Shown piece after piece: positions 51,006 through 59,545 of a stretch of 64,000 bases of DNA. The position numbers and the translations under genes are program-made. The notes beneath the pieces were generated by a model. The model worked only from the letters and a program-made list of their open reading frames with translations, was not told the origin of the DNA and did not search any database. Positions within the stretch are counted from its first letter, which is position 1. Every line of letters begins with the position of its first letter. The stretch lies in the NCBI RefSeq assembly GCF_042685105.1, contig NZ_JBHUMO010000072.1:77811-141810 (forward strand), written 5' to 3'. Source of the DNA: Enterococcus_G camelliae. Its GTDB lineage: Bacteria; Bacillota; Bacilli; Lactobacillales; Enterococcaceae.

Positions 51006-51275
51006 ATGAGGCGATTAAAAATTACTTTTGAGAATAAAGCAGGACAGCGTCATACATTTGTGGCACCTAATATTTCCAAAAAACTAACCAATCAGGAGCT
51101 GGTCTCTTTAGTGCAGTATTTTGTTGAAAATGAGCAGCTATCAGGAAACGAAGAATTTGAAAAAATTATCAGTATAAAAATAGTGGAAAAACATACTAAA
51201 AAGCTATTTACTGGTCACTATCATAATAAGAAAATGTATTATATAACAAATAATAAAAAAATGATGAAAAATTAA
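51006..51275 (+). CDS. Small basic protein, DUF2922-like
   Basis: 89-residue basic protein. RRLKITFENKAGQRHTFVAP, LTNQELVSLVQYFVENEQL and a basic Asn/Lys-rich tail give a pattern resembling DUF2922, a small domain found in Firmicutes with no known role; the match is weak. AGAGGAGG is close to the ATG, and TTGACA (50957-50962) with an AT-rich -10 lies upstream. Its transcript would end in the parS-bearing palindrome at 51287-51332. Confidence 0.65.
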   Translation: MRRLKITFENKAGQRHTFVAPNISKKLTNQELVSLVQYFVENEQLSGNEEFEKIISIKIVEKHTKKLFTGHYHNKKMYYITNNKKMMKN

Positions 51276-51286
51276 TTAATTATTTT

Positions 51287-51332
51287 TCATCAAAAAAGAG
51301 TTGTTTCACGTGAAACAACTCTTTTTTGATGA
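51287..51332. terminator. 46-bp perfect palindrome: terminator with parS at its centre
   Basis: The arms 51287-51309 and 51310-51332 are exact reverse complements (23 bp, no loop). The outer part supplies A6/T6 tracts around GAGTTG/CAACTC as in an intrinsic terminator; the inner 16 bp (51302-51317) are TGTTTCACGTGAAACA, a perfect parS. Confidence 0.85.
51302..51317. other. parS site, perfect palindrome
   Basis: TGTTTCACGTGAAACA, identical to the site at 30011. It lies about 1 kb from parA-parB and is embedded in the terminator palindrome of the preceding gene. Confidence 0.88.
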
Positions 51333-51536
51333 TTGTTAGAAAAAAAGGCAAACTTTGGAAAAGGTTCACTCAGAGACTTAGGTCATCTATTGTAAGAAGA
51401 GAAGATTTGCGGTAAACTTAGATTTAGTCTGTGAAACATTTTTTCTGTTTCACAAGAGGGCAAATAAGTGTTGAAAAAGAGTCCTTTGATAATGTAGAAA
51501 TAGGCTTTTTCAATGGTTTGTTGAAAGGAACAATGT

Positions 51537-52253
51537 ATGTTACCAGAAGCGTTTAAAAAAGAATTGCAAAAACAAGGAATTCATTTAACCGAAGAACAGA
51601 TGAATCAATTTCAACGTTACTTTGAATTGCTAATTGATTGGAACGAAAAAATTAATTTGACGGCGATAACGGATGAAAAAGAAGTATATTTAAAACATTT
51701 TTATGATTCTATTCTATTAGCTTTTTTAGATGATTTTGATCCCAATGGACGTTTATGTGATGTTGGTTCGGGAGCAGGCTTTCCGAGCATTCCGCTAAAA
51801 ATAGTTTTTCCAACCCTAAAAGTGACAATTGTTGATTCATTAAACAAACGTATCACTTTTTTAAATGAATTAGTCCAGGAGTTGTCTCTAGCTGAGGTTT
51901 CGTTGTACCATGACCGTGCGGAAACATTTGGACAAAATCCAAAATTTCGTGAATCATTTGATTATGTGACTGCCCGAGCAGTTGCGCGATTAAATGTGTT
52001 AAGTGAATTATGTTTACCATTGGTGAAAAAAGGCGGAACATTTTATGCTTTGAAAGCAACCAAAGCAGAAGAAGAATTGGCTGAAGCCAAGCCAGCTATT
52101 GCACAATTGGGTGGGAAATTTAAAGAGGATCGAGTAATGGCGTTACCGATTATTGGGGATATGCGTCATTTCTTATTGATTGAAAAGAAAAAAGAGACAC
52201 CTAGGAAATATCCGCGGAAACCAGGATTACCCAATAAGCAACCAATTAAGTAG
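51537..52253 (+). CDS. rsmG: 16S rRNA (guanine-527-N7)-methyltransferase RsmG
   Basis: 238-residue SAM-dependent methyltransferase (GidB). The SAM-binding loop CDVGSGAGFPSIPLKI (about 76-91), the TARAVARLNVLSEL segment and the Lys-rich C-terminus agree with RsmG, which methylates G527 of 16S rRNA; loss gives low-level streptomycin resistance in other bacteria. AAAGGA is seven bases before the ATG. A possible promoter TTGAAA/TAGAAA lies at 51471-51500. parA follows in 12 bp. Confidence 0.94.
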   Translation: MLPEAFKKELQKQGIHLTEEQMNQFQRYFELLIDWNEKINLTAITDEKEVYLKHFYDSILLAFLDDFDPNGRLCDVGSGAGFPSIPLKIVFPTLKVTIVDSLNKRITFLNELVQELSLAEVSLYHDRAETFGQNPKFRESFDYVTARAVARLNVLSELCLPLVKKGGTFYALKATKAEEELAEAKPAIAQLGGKFKEDRVMALPIIGDMRHFLLIEKKKETPRKYPRKPGLPNKQPIK

Positions 52254-52265
52254 GGAGGATGTATC

Positions 52266-53030
52266 ATGGCACGAATTATTTCAGTTGCGAATCAAAAAGG
52301 CGGTGTTGGTAAAACAACCACAACCGTTAACTTAGGATCTTGTTTGGCCTATATGGGGCAAAAAGTCCTCCTCGTAGATATGGATGCTCAAGGAAATGCT
52401 ACGAGTGGCATGGGGATTCGTAAACCGGATGTTGAACAAGATATTTATGATGTTTTAGTAAATGAGGTGCCAATTGCAGATGCAATTTTACCGAGTTCAC
52501 GGGAAAATCTAGATATTGTACCGGCAACATTGCAATTAGCCGGTGCAGAAATTGAGCTAACATCCATGATGGCAAGAGAGTCAAGATTGAAAACAGCGTT
52601 GAGCGAACTTCATGCTAACTATGATTTTATTTTAATCGATTGTCCGCCATCTTTGGGCCATCTCACCATCAATGCATTTACCGCAAGTGATGCAATTTTA
52701 ATCCCCGTTCAATGCGAATACTATGCATTGGAAGGGTTAAGTCAACTATTGAATACAGTTCGATTGGTGCAAAAACATTTTAATCCAACCTTGGAAATTG
52801 AAGGGGTGTTGTTGACAATGTATGATGCGCGAACCAATTTAGGAGCTGAAGTAGTGGAAGAAGTTCGTCGTTATTTTCAAGAAAAAGTGTATGACACCAT
52901 TATTCCGAGAAATGTTCGTTTGTCTGAAGCACCCAGTCATGGTTTGTCTATCATCGACTATGATATTCGTTCTAAAGGTGCCGAAGTTTATCAAGCTTTA
53001 GCAAAGGAAGTGTTGGCTCGTGAAAAGTAA
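52266..53030 (+). CDS. parA: Chromosome partitioning ATPase ParA/Soj
   Basis: 254-residue MinD/ParA-type ATPase. The deviant Walker A NQKGGVGKTTTTVNLG (about 9-24), the LLVDMDAQGNATSG segment and DFILIDCPPSLG are all present. It works with ParB/Spo0J and parS in origin segregation and, as Soj, affects DnaA activity in Bacillus. GGGAGG is close to the ATG. It overlaps parB by 11 bp, so the two are coupled. Confidence 0.95.
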   Translation: MARIISVANQKGGVGKTTTTVNLGSCLAYMGQKVLLVDMDAQGNATSGMGIRKPDVEQDIYDVLVNEVPIADAILPSSRENLDIVPATLQLAGAEIELTSMMARESRLKTALSELHANYDFILIDCPPSLGHLTINAFTASDAILIPVQCEYYALEGLSQLLNTVRLVQKHFNPTLEIEGVLLTMYDARTNLGAEVVEEVRRYFQEKVYDTIIPRNVRLSEAPSHGLSIIDYDIRSKGAEVYQALAKEVLAREK

Positions 53031-53907
53031 AGGAAAAGGTTTAGGAAAAGGAATTAACGCTTTATTTCAAGATATGGCAAGTTTGGAAGAGGTAGATGTC
53101 CAAAAAGATGAAGTCATCGAAGTTCCTTTAAATGAATTACGACCAAATCCGTATCAACCAAGAAAGACATTTGAAGAATCTTCGTTACAAGAACTAGCCA
53201 ATTCTATCGGTCAATCGGGAGTATTTCAGCCAATTATTATTCGAAAATCAGCAGTTAAAGGATATGAGATTATCGCTGGTGAGCGACGTTTTCGGGCATC
53301 AAAATTAGCAAAAAAAGAAACGATACCAGCAATTGTGCGTTCGTTTGATGAAGAAGCAATGATGCAAGTCGCTGTTTTAGAAAACTTGCAACGGGAAGAT
53401 TTAAATCCTTTAGAGGAAGCAGAAGCGTATGATATGCTAATGAAAAACTTAAAACTGACCCAAGCGGAAGTTGCCGAGCGCTTAGGAAAAAGCCGCCCGT
53501 ACATAGCCAATTATTTGCGCCTGTTGGCATTACCAAAACTGGTAAAAGAAATGGTCCAAGATGATCGTTTATCAATGGGGCAAGCGCGTACACTTTTAGG
53601 ATTAAAGAAAAAAGATCAAATGTTAAAGATGGCAAATCGTTGTGTCAAAGAAAATCTAACTGTTCGTCAATTAGAACAATTGGTTGCGGCAACTAATGAG
53701 GCCGGTGGCAAGAAAAAAGTGCCACGAATGATTAAGGAAAAGCCCTATTATTTACGCGAAAGCGAAGATCGTTTGATGGATAAGTTTGGTACCAATGTCG
53801 AAATTCGTGAAAAAGAAGGAAAAGGGAAAATTGAGATTGAATACCTTTCGCAAAGTGATTTGACACGGATTTTGGATTTGTTAGAGATTCATTTTGATGA
53901 AGCATAG
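53020..53907 (+). CDS. parB: Chromosome partitioning protein ParB/Spo0J
   Basis: 295-residue CTP-dependent DNA clamp. The N-terminus GKGLGKGINALFQDM is the ParA-activating segment; the core has NPYQPRKTFEESSLQELANS, EIIAGERRFRASKLA (CTP-binding C-motif with GERRFR), and the LENLQREDLNPLEEAEAYD block; the HTH (TQAEVAERLGKSRPYIANYL) recognises parS. The start is GTG inside the parA end, nine bases after AAGGAAG. Five parS-like sites are in this window. Confidence 0.95.
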   Translation: MKSKGKGLGKGINALFQDMASLEEVDVQKDEVIEVPLNELRPNPYQPRKTFEESSLQELANSIGQSGVFQPIIIRKSAVKGYEIIAGERRFRASKLAKKETIPAIVRSFDEEAMMQVAVLENLQREDLNPLEEAEAYDMLMKNLKLTQAEVAERLGKSRPYIANYLRLLALPKLVKEMVQDDRLSMGQARTLLGLKKKDQMLKMANRCVKENLTVRQLEQLVAATNEAGGKKKVPRMIKEKPYYLRESEDRLMDKFGTNVEIREKEGKGKIEIEYLSQSDLTRILDLLEIHFDEA

Positions 53908-53932
53908 TAATGAATAAATGGAGGAGTAGAGC

Positions 53933-54121
53933 ATGTACGATTTTGGAGACATTGTGATGATGAAAAAACCTCATGCTTGCCAAACAAATCGTTGGCAAAT
54001 CATTCGTATGGGGGCAGATATTAAGATAAAATGTGAAAACTGCGGACATATTGTTATGATGCCTCGCCGCGAATTTGAAAAAAAATTAAAAAAAGTACTA
54101 GAAAAAGCAAAGAAAGAGTGA
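53933..54121 (+). CDS. DUF951 family protein
   Basis: 62-residue DUF951 protein: MYDFGDIVMMKKPHACQTNR, then WQIIRMGADIKIKCENCGHI and MMPRREFEKKLKKVL. His14, Cys16 and the CENC pair could bind zinc. The gene lies between parB and ychF in many Firmicutes (YyaM-like position in Bacillus); its function is unknown. GGAGGAG precedes the ATG. It is probably cotranscribed with parAB and ychF, as the gaps are only 7-25 bp. Confidence 0.92.
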   Translation: MYDFGDIVMMKKPHACQTNRWQIIRMGADIKIKCENCGHIVMMPRREFEKKLKKVLEKAKKE

Positions 54122-54128
54122 AGAAAAC

Positions 54129-55229
54129 ATGGCATTGACTGCTGGAATCGTTGGTCTACCAAATGTAGGTAAATCGACATTATTTAATGCAATTACCAAA
54201 GCGGGAGCTGAAGCAGCTAATTATCCGTTTGCGACAATTGACCCTAATGTAGGAATGGTTGAGGTACCAGATTGGCGACTACAACGTCTAACAGAGTTGA
54301 TTCATCCGAAAAAAACTGTTCCAACAACATTTGAATTTACAGACATTGCGGGAATTGTTCGCGGTGCAAGTAAAGGAGAAGGATTGGGAAATCAATTTTT
54401 GAGTCATATTCGACAAGTGGATGCAATTTGCCATGTTGTTCGTTGTTTTGATGACGACAATATCACCCACGTAGAAGGACGGGTCAATCCATTAGAAGAT
54501 ATTGATACCATTAACTTAGAGTTGGTTTTAGCGGATTTAGATTCGATTACTAAACGGTACACCCGTGTGGCGAAGGTAGCAAAGACGAAAGATAAACAAG
54601 CTGTTGCCGAACTAGCAGTTCTTGATAAAATTAAACCAGTTTTGGAAGAAGGATTGTCTGCGCGATCAATCGAGTTTAATGAAGAAGAGCAAAAAATTGT
54701 GAAAGGCTTATTCTTATTAACAACCAAACCAGTTCTTTATGTAGCCAATGTTGCAGAAGAAGAGGTTGCAGATCTTGAGGGGAATCATTATGTGCAAGAA
54801 GTTCGCAATTTTGCAGCAAGCGAAAATGCAGAAGTAATCGTTGTGTGTGCGCGTGCAGAAGAAGAAATTGCTGAACTGGAAGAAGAGGATAAGGCTGAGT
54901 TTTTGGAAGCACTAGGAATTGAAGAGTCTGGCCTAGATAAACTCATTCGAGCAGCATATGATTTACTCGGATTGGCAACGTATTTTACAGCAGGGGAACA
55001 AGAAGTGAGAGCCTGGACTTTCCGCAAGGGCATCAAAGCTCCGCAAGCTGCTGGAATTATCCATTCTGATTTTGAACGTGGATTTATTCGAGCAGAGACG
55101 GTTTCATTCGAAGATTTGGATCACTACGGCAATATGCACGCTGCTAAAGAAGCTGGGCGTGTCCGTTTAGAAGGAAAAGAATATATTGTACAAGACGGCG
55201 ATGTCATGTTGTTCCGATTTAATGTATAG
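54129..55229 (+). CDS. ychF: Redox-regulated ATPase YchF
   Basis: 366-residue Obg-family P-loop protein that prefers ATP. It starts LTAGIVGLPNVGKSTLFNAI, with DIAGIVRGASKGEGLGNQFL as the switch region, a coiled-coil insert (about 130-200), and a C-terminal TGS domain (KGIKAPQAAGIIHSDFERGF). Linked to oxidative stress and translation in other bacteria. It follows DUF951 by seven bases. Confidence 0.95.
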   Translation: MALTAGIVGLPNVGKSTLFNAITKAGAEAANYPFATIDPNVGMVEVPDWRLQRLTELIHPKKTVPTTFEFTDIAGIVRGASKGEGLGNQFLSHIRQVDAICHVVRCFDDDNITHVEGRVNPLEDIDTINLELVLADLDSITKRYTRVAKVAKTKDKQAVAELAVLDKIKPVLEEGLSARSIEFNEEEQKIVKGLFLLTTKPVLYVANVAEEEVADLEGNHYVQEVRNFAASENAEVIVVCARAEEEIAELEEEDKAEFLEALGIEESGLDKLIRAAYDLLGLATYFTAGEQEVRAWTFRKGIKAPQAAGIIHSDFERGFIRAETVSFEDLDHYGNMHAAKEAGRVRLEGKEYIVQDGDVMLFRFNV

Positions 55230-55253
55230 ATAAGAAAATAAGGGGGAAATAAG

Positions 55254-55952
55254 ATGGAACCAGAAGTACTTCGTTCCTATGTCAGCGAAAATAGAGAGCT
55301 TGAAATGCAACTGACAAAACGCAATGAGCAGTACATCTTTGATTTGAAAAAGTCAATGAAAGCAGCAAATCTTTCGGAAGAAGAACAAACCAAAACCCTT
55401 CATGAAATGTTGCCAATCCTTGTGAAAGAACAAAAAGCGGGAAAAACGGCGCGTCAGTTGTTTGGGACCGTTTCTGAAAAAATGGATAGTCTTTTAGCAG
55501 AACCACCTGTTGAAGAGAATGCTTCGCCGTGGTGGATGTGGTTGGATAATACCTTACTCATTTTTGGTTTGTTTGGTGTAGTAACTGGGCTAATGAGTTT
55601 GTTAACAAAGAGTGCTAGTCAAACATTTGGGTTTATCACCTTGTTAGTAACATCGGCTGTAGGAGGATGGGTGTTTTATCTTTCGTACAAATATATTTAC
55701 AAATATGAACAACCAGGCGCTGATCGTAGTCAACGTCCGAAAATGTGGAAAACGATTCTGGTTCTGATGGCAGCTTTCTTTGTTTGGTTTGCTCTGCTAT
55801 CTGTTACCCAATTGTTACCAGCGCCATTGAACTTTGTTTTGCATCCAATCGTTACGATTGCGCTAGGTGCGTTTGCGTTAGTCGCTCGTTTCTATCTAAA
55901 GAAAAAATTTAATATTGCAAGCAGCATGGCAACACAACGACCAAAAAAATAA
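55254..55952 (+). CDS. DUF1129 family membrane protein
   Basis: 232-residue protein of the DUF1129 family. The N-terminal ~85 residues are soluble and helical (ENRELEMQLTKRNEQYIFDL, DLKKSMKAANLSEEE); four membrane segments follow (about 98-115, 122-142, 165-184, 192-208). Members are found after ychF or near cell-wall genes in Lactobacillales; function unknown. GGGGGA is six bases before the ATG. A terminator follows. Confidence 0.85.
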   Translation: MEPEVLRSYVSENRELEMQLTKRNEQYIFDLKKSMKAANLSEEEQTKTLHEMLPILVKEQKAGKTARQLFGTVSEKMDSLLAEPPVEENASPWWMWLDNTLLIFGLFGVVTGLMSLLTKSASQTFGFITLLVTSAVGGWVFYLSYKYIYKYEQPGADRSQRPKMWKTILVLMAAFFVWFALLSVTQLLPAPLNFVLHPIVTIALGAFALVARFYLKKKFNIASSMATQRPKK

Positions 55953-55964
55953 AATAAAAAAGGA

Positions 55965-56009
55965 AACTATTCAACTATTGTCTTAATTGCGATGGTTGGA
56001 TAGTTTTTT
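55965..56009 (+). terminator. Terminator after the DUF1129 gene
   Basis: AACTATTCAACTAT pairs with ATGGTTGGATAGTT (two G-U pairs) and is followed by a run of six Ts. Confidence 0.8.
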
Positions 56010-56101
56010 GCAGAATCATGTGTGATTGAGAAGTTTAAATGATAAAATAAGTGAAGTTTCTTAGTAAATTATCGTTGAGGTCTCATTTCAAAAAGAAATT
56101 A

Positions 56102-56130
56102 TTGACTTGTTTAGGCTTTTTTGCTATTTT
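56102..56130 (+). promoter_or_regulatory. guaB promoter
   Basis: TTGACT (56102-56107), a 17-bp spacer and TATTTT (56125-56130) preceded by TGC (extended -10). A second weaker candidate, TGATAAAAT, is at 56040-56048. Confidence 0.55.
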
Positions 56131-56172
56131 CATTGATAAAAATAAAAAAGATTTGAAGGAGTGGTTACGAAA

Positions 56173-57657
56173 ATGTCCAACTGGGAATCAAAATTCGCCA
56201 AAAAGGGATTTACGTTCGATGATGTGTTACTGATACCTGCTGAAAGTCATGTTTTGCCAAACGATGTGGATATGAGTGTCCAGCTTGCAAAAAATATTCA
56301 ATTAAATATTCCAATTATCAGTGCCAGTATGGATACCGTAACAGACAGTAAGATGGCCATTGCAATGGCACGTCAAGGTGGGCTAGGCGTGATTCATAAA
56401 AATATGAGTATTGCTAGCCAGGCTGATGAAGTAAGAAAAGTAAAACGTTCAGAAAGTGGGGTCATTATTGATCCGTTTTTCTTAACGCCAGAACATACCA
56501 TTGCTGATGCAGAAGAATTGATGAGTCGTTATCGCATCAGTGGCGTTCCTATTGTTGAAACCTTAGAAAATCGAAAACTAGTTGGAATTTTAACGAATCG
56601 TGATTTACGTTTTGTGACTGATTATGCCTTAACTATTTCAGAAGTGATGACAAAAGACAATTTGGTGACTGCACCAGTGGGAACTTCTTTAAAAGAAGCT
56701 GAAAAGACGTTGCAACAGCATAAAATTGAAAAGTTGCCTTTGATTGATAAAGAAGGTCGGTTGAGCGGCTTAATAACCATTAAAGACATCGAAAAGGTCA
56801 TCGAATTTCCTAATGCTGCAAAAGATGAGCATGGTCGCTTATTGGTTGCCGCCGCTGTTGGAGTAACAAGTGATACGTTTGAACGTGCAGAGGCTTTATT
56901 AGAAGCTGGAGCGGATGCCATCATCATTGATACAGCACATGGTCATAGCGCAGGCGTATTACGAAAAGTATCAGAAATTCGTGCTAGATTTCCAGAAGCA
57001 ACCTTGATTGCTGGGAATGTTGCGACAGCTGAGGGAACGAAAGCTTTGTATGATGCGGGTGTAGATGTAGTGAAAGTTGGGATTGGTCCCGGCTCAATTT
57101 GTACGACACGTGTAGTTGCAGGGGTTGGGGTTCCCCAACTAACGGCAATTTATGATTCCGCTTCGGTTGCACGTCAATATGGAAAAGCGATTATTGCGGA
57201 CGGTGGAATTAAGTATTCCGGTGATATCGTCAAAGCGTTAGCTGCTGGCGGTCATGCGGTTATGCTAGGAAGTATGTTGGCTGGTACGGATGAATCTCCA
57301 GGTGAATTTGAGATTTACCAAGGACGTCGTTTCAAGACGTATCGTGGAATGGGTTCATTAGGAGCAATGGAAAAAGGTTCGAGTGATCGTTATTTCCAAT
57401 CAGGTGTGAACGAAGCGAATAAGCTAGTTCCAGAGGGAATTGAAGGACGGGTTGCTTACAAAGGGAGTGTAGCGGATATCCTTTTCCAAATGATTGGTGG
57501 TTTGAAAGCTGGAATGGGCTACGTTGGAGCGAGCAACTTAAAAGCATTAAGAGAAGAAGCCCAATTTATTCAAATGAGTGGCAATGGATTGAAAGAATCT
57601 CATCCACATGACGTACAAATTACAAAAGAAGCACCAAACTATTCTGTTAATTCATAA
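56173..57657 (+). CDS. guaB: Inosine-5'-monophosphate dehydrogenase
   Basis: 494-residue IMPDH, first step from IMP to GMP. TFDDVLLIPAESHVLPNDVD at the start, two CBS domains (about 90-205), the catalytic loop GPGSICTTRVVAGVG with the active Cys, and the flap region YRGMGSLGAM are present. The start is the ATG of MSNWESKF; GAAGGAG touches a GTG four codons upstream, too close to serve it. It stands alone with its own promoter; a long hairpin without T run follows. Confidence 0.96.
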   Translation: MSNWESKFAKKGFTFDDVLLIPAESHVLPNDVDMSVQLAKNIQLNIPIISASMDTVTDSKMAIAMARQGGLGVIHKNMSIASQADEVRKVKRSESGVIIDPFFLTPEHTIADAEELMSRYRISGVPIVETLENRKLVGILTNRDLRFVTDYALTISEVMTKDNLVTAPVGTSLKEAEKTLQQHKIEKLPLIDKEGRLSGLITIKDIEKVIEFPNAAKDEHGRLLVAAAVGVTSDTFERAEALLEAGADAIIIDTAHGHSAGVLRKVSEIRARFPEATLIAGNVATAEGTKALYDAGVDVVKVGIGPGSICTTRVVAGVGVPQLTAIYDSASVARQYGKAIIADGGIKYSGDIVKALAAGGHAVMLGSMLAGTDESPGEFEIYQGRRFKTYRGMGSLGAMEKGSSDRYFQSGVNEANKLVPEGIEGRVAYKGSVADILFQMIGGLKAGMGYVGASNLKALREEAQFIQMSGNGLKESHPHDVQITKEAPNYSVNS

Positions 57658-57667
57658 GAAAGAAAAC

Positions 57668-57719
57668 TGAACCGACCGTCCAAGTTAGAGTATCATTCTA
57701 ACTTTGGACGGTCGGTTCA
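57668..57719. terminator. Long hairpin after guaB
   Basis: TGAACCGACCGTCCAA and TTGGACGGTCGGTTCA form a perfect 16-bp stem, extended by TTAG/CTAA, but no T run follows on either strand. It is a possible terminator or mRNA-stabilising structure. Confidence 0.55.
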
Positions 57720-57831
57720 TGTCTTCACTTCGAAACAGCCTAATTTTTTGGGGAAAGAGGCTACATAAGATTTCTGAGTTAGTCTTTTTTTCTGTTGGTC
57801 CCATAAATTATTGAAAAGATGTGTCAACAAT

Positions 57832-59286
57832 TTATGAAATTGCGCGTTCATCTGTAGCGCTAAAATACTCATGGTAAGGCTTTTCTTGTGATTGGAGTAG
57901 TTGATCAATCGTCACTAATTTGTAGCCCTGCTGTGTCAACCAGTCGATGAGTTGTGGCAAGGCTTCGGCGGTACTTGGTTGGATATCATGCATCAGTATA
58001 ATACCGTTATTAGTAATGGTTTGCTGAACCTGCGTGATGGTTTTTCCAGCATTTTTGGTTGCCCAATCTCGAGAATCGATATTCCATTGAATGATGGGTC
58101 TACCTGCCACTTCGGCGACAGTTGCATTTACTGCTCCATATGGCGGACGAATGAATTTTGGTAATTTGCCAGTTGCTAGATAAATAGCCTTATCCGTATC
58201 AGTGATTTCTTTTTGGATGGTTGCACGTGGATATTTAGGCAAATTGTAATGGTGATACGTATGGCTACCAATCTCATGTCCTCCTTCAGCGACACGTTTG
58301 ACAAGATTTGGATAGCGTTCAGCATTGCTTCCTAACTGAAAGAAAGTGGCATGAACATTTTTCGCTTTCAAGGTATTTAAAATAGATGGTGTTGTTTCTG
58401 GATTCGGTCCATCATCGAAGGTTAAAGCAATTTGCTTTTGATTCTCTTCCGGTTTGGCTGCGAAGGTTTGTGCTAGTGTAGGATCCAGATAAGCTTGGTT
58501 AAGTGACGCTGCGAGACTTGCAGTATAAGGCAAGTGAATCGTTGTTTTATTCAACATCCCTTGTTTAGCAACGTCAACGGTTAATTCCTTTGGCCGGTAG
58601 TTTATCGGTGTTTGCCAAGTAAAAGCAGGAATTGCTAAGACATCATCCAGAATATCTTTGGGATTTTTTGCTTGATCAAGCAATGCTTGTTGAACCGCAA
58701 AATGAATCTGTGCTAAATTTTGTGGATTGTTTTGCAAAAGTAACTGACTCGTAATCGGTGCGCCGGTTTCAGTTTGAATATAGTTAGTAGGCAATTTTGT
58801 TTCTTGTTGTTTGACAAATGTTTTTTTTCGGATATTCCACTGATATTTGGTCATTCCTGCTTCTACCTTGCTAGCAGCAGGCGCACAGGATTGGAGATGA
58901 ATAAAGGATACAAACAAATCATCATCTGCCATTTGCCATTTTTTTAAAATAGTTTGAAATTGCCCCTCTGTTGTTCCTTGAACAGTTGCTGGTATCTTTT
59001 TGTCTTGTAAGGTAATTTTGCCACTTTCTTTTGCACGGACAACTTTGACCTCACTATTTTGGGAAAAGTGCGCTTGTTGTTCTTTCTTGATTAGTTGAAT
59101 TTCTGCCGCTTCTTTTTGTTTGGCAATGGTTTCCTGGTTGACTGTCGAGATAAAATAAAAACATACTGGCAAAATCACCCCTAATAAAAGGAAAAGTGAG
59201 CCTAAGAATGTCCATTTGCTAGTTAGAAAGGCAAGAAGTTTGTGGGAAGAGTGAGCATGCTTTTGACTACGAAAATTTTTTGTCAT
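57832..59286 (-). CDS. pgdA: Polysaccharide deacetylase, PgdA-like
   Basis: 484-residue membrane-anchored protein: a basic N-terminus, one membrane helix (about 28-48), an extracellular region of about 220 residues, and a C-terminal NodB domain (about 275-460). NodB motifs are complete: ALTFDDGPNPETTP (1), SHTYHHYN (2), RPPYGAVN (3), the WNIDSRDW segment (4) and ILMHDIQPS (5). The architecture matches streptococcal PgdA, which deacetylates peptidoglycan N-acetylglucosamine and protects against lysozyme. GGAGGAA precedes the ATG; the longer frame covers a promoter and hairpin and is rejected. Confidence 0.85.
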   Translation of the reverse strand: MTKNFRSQKHAHSSHKLLAFLTSKWTFLGSLFLLLGVILPVCFYFISTVNQETIAKQKEAAEIQLIKKEQQAHFSQNSEVKVVRAKESGKITLQDKKIPATVQGTTEGQFQTILKKWQMADDDLFVSFIHLQSCAPAASKVEAGMTKYQWNIRKKTFVKQQETKLPTNYIQTETGAPITSQLLLQNNPQNLAQIHFAVQQALLDQAKNPKDILDDVLAIPAFTWQTPINYRPKELTVDVAKQGMLNKTTIHLPYTASLAASLNQAYLDPTLAQTFAAKPEENQKQIALTFDDGPNPETTPSILNTLKAKNVHATFFQLGSNAERYPNLVKRVAEGGHEIGSHTYHHYNLPKYPRATIQKEITDTDKAIYLATGKLPKFIRPPYGAVNATVAEVAGRPIIQWNIDSRDWATKNAGKTITQVQQTITNNGIILMHDIQPSTAEALPQLIDWLTQQGYKLVTIDQLLQSQEKPYHEYFSATDERAIS

Positions 59287-59318
59287 AATTTCCTCCAAAA
59301 TGAAATATTCAAGAAATA

Positions 59319-59347
59319 ATTGTAACATAATTGTAAAGCAATTACAA
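59319..59347 (-). promoter_or_regulatory. Promoter of the PgdA-like gene
   Basis: The minus strand has TTGTAA (59342-59347), a 17-bp spacer and TACAAT (59319-59324) preceded by TGT. Confidence 0.65.
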
Positions 59348-59366
59348 AATATTACCCAATAAAATG

Positions 59367-59427
59367 ACTTCACATTGGATACCCTAAAGAATAGCATGTG
59401 TCTCTTGTAGGGAATCCAATGTGAAGT
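59367..59427. repeat. Long imperfect inverted repeat between serS and the deacetylase gene
   Basis: ACTTCACATTGGATACCCTA (59367-59386) and TAGGGAATCCAATGTGAAGT (59408-59427) pair over 20 positions with one mismatch (A opposite A), around a 21-base loop. No T run follows directly on the minus strand, so it is not a textbook terminator for serS. Confidence 0.75.
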
Positions 59428-59545
59428 TCTTGATAACATTTCTTAAAAAGCCAATCATCGCCTAGTGAATCATACTGGATTAAGACCTTCCAGGCGAACT
59501 TTACCAAACTGATTTACGTTCTAAAGGCTGAATGGCAAGTAGTTC

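Noticed and set aside
51431..51453. GTGAAACA and TGTTTCAC half-sites resembling parS
   Set aside because: The half-sites are in the outward order and 7 bp apart, so they do not make the parS palindrome; probably chance or a weak hairpin.
56051..56233. 60-codon plus-strand ORF before guaB
   Set aside because: It contains the guaB promoter and overlaps the start of guaB in another frame.
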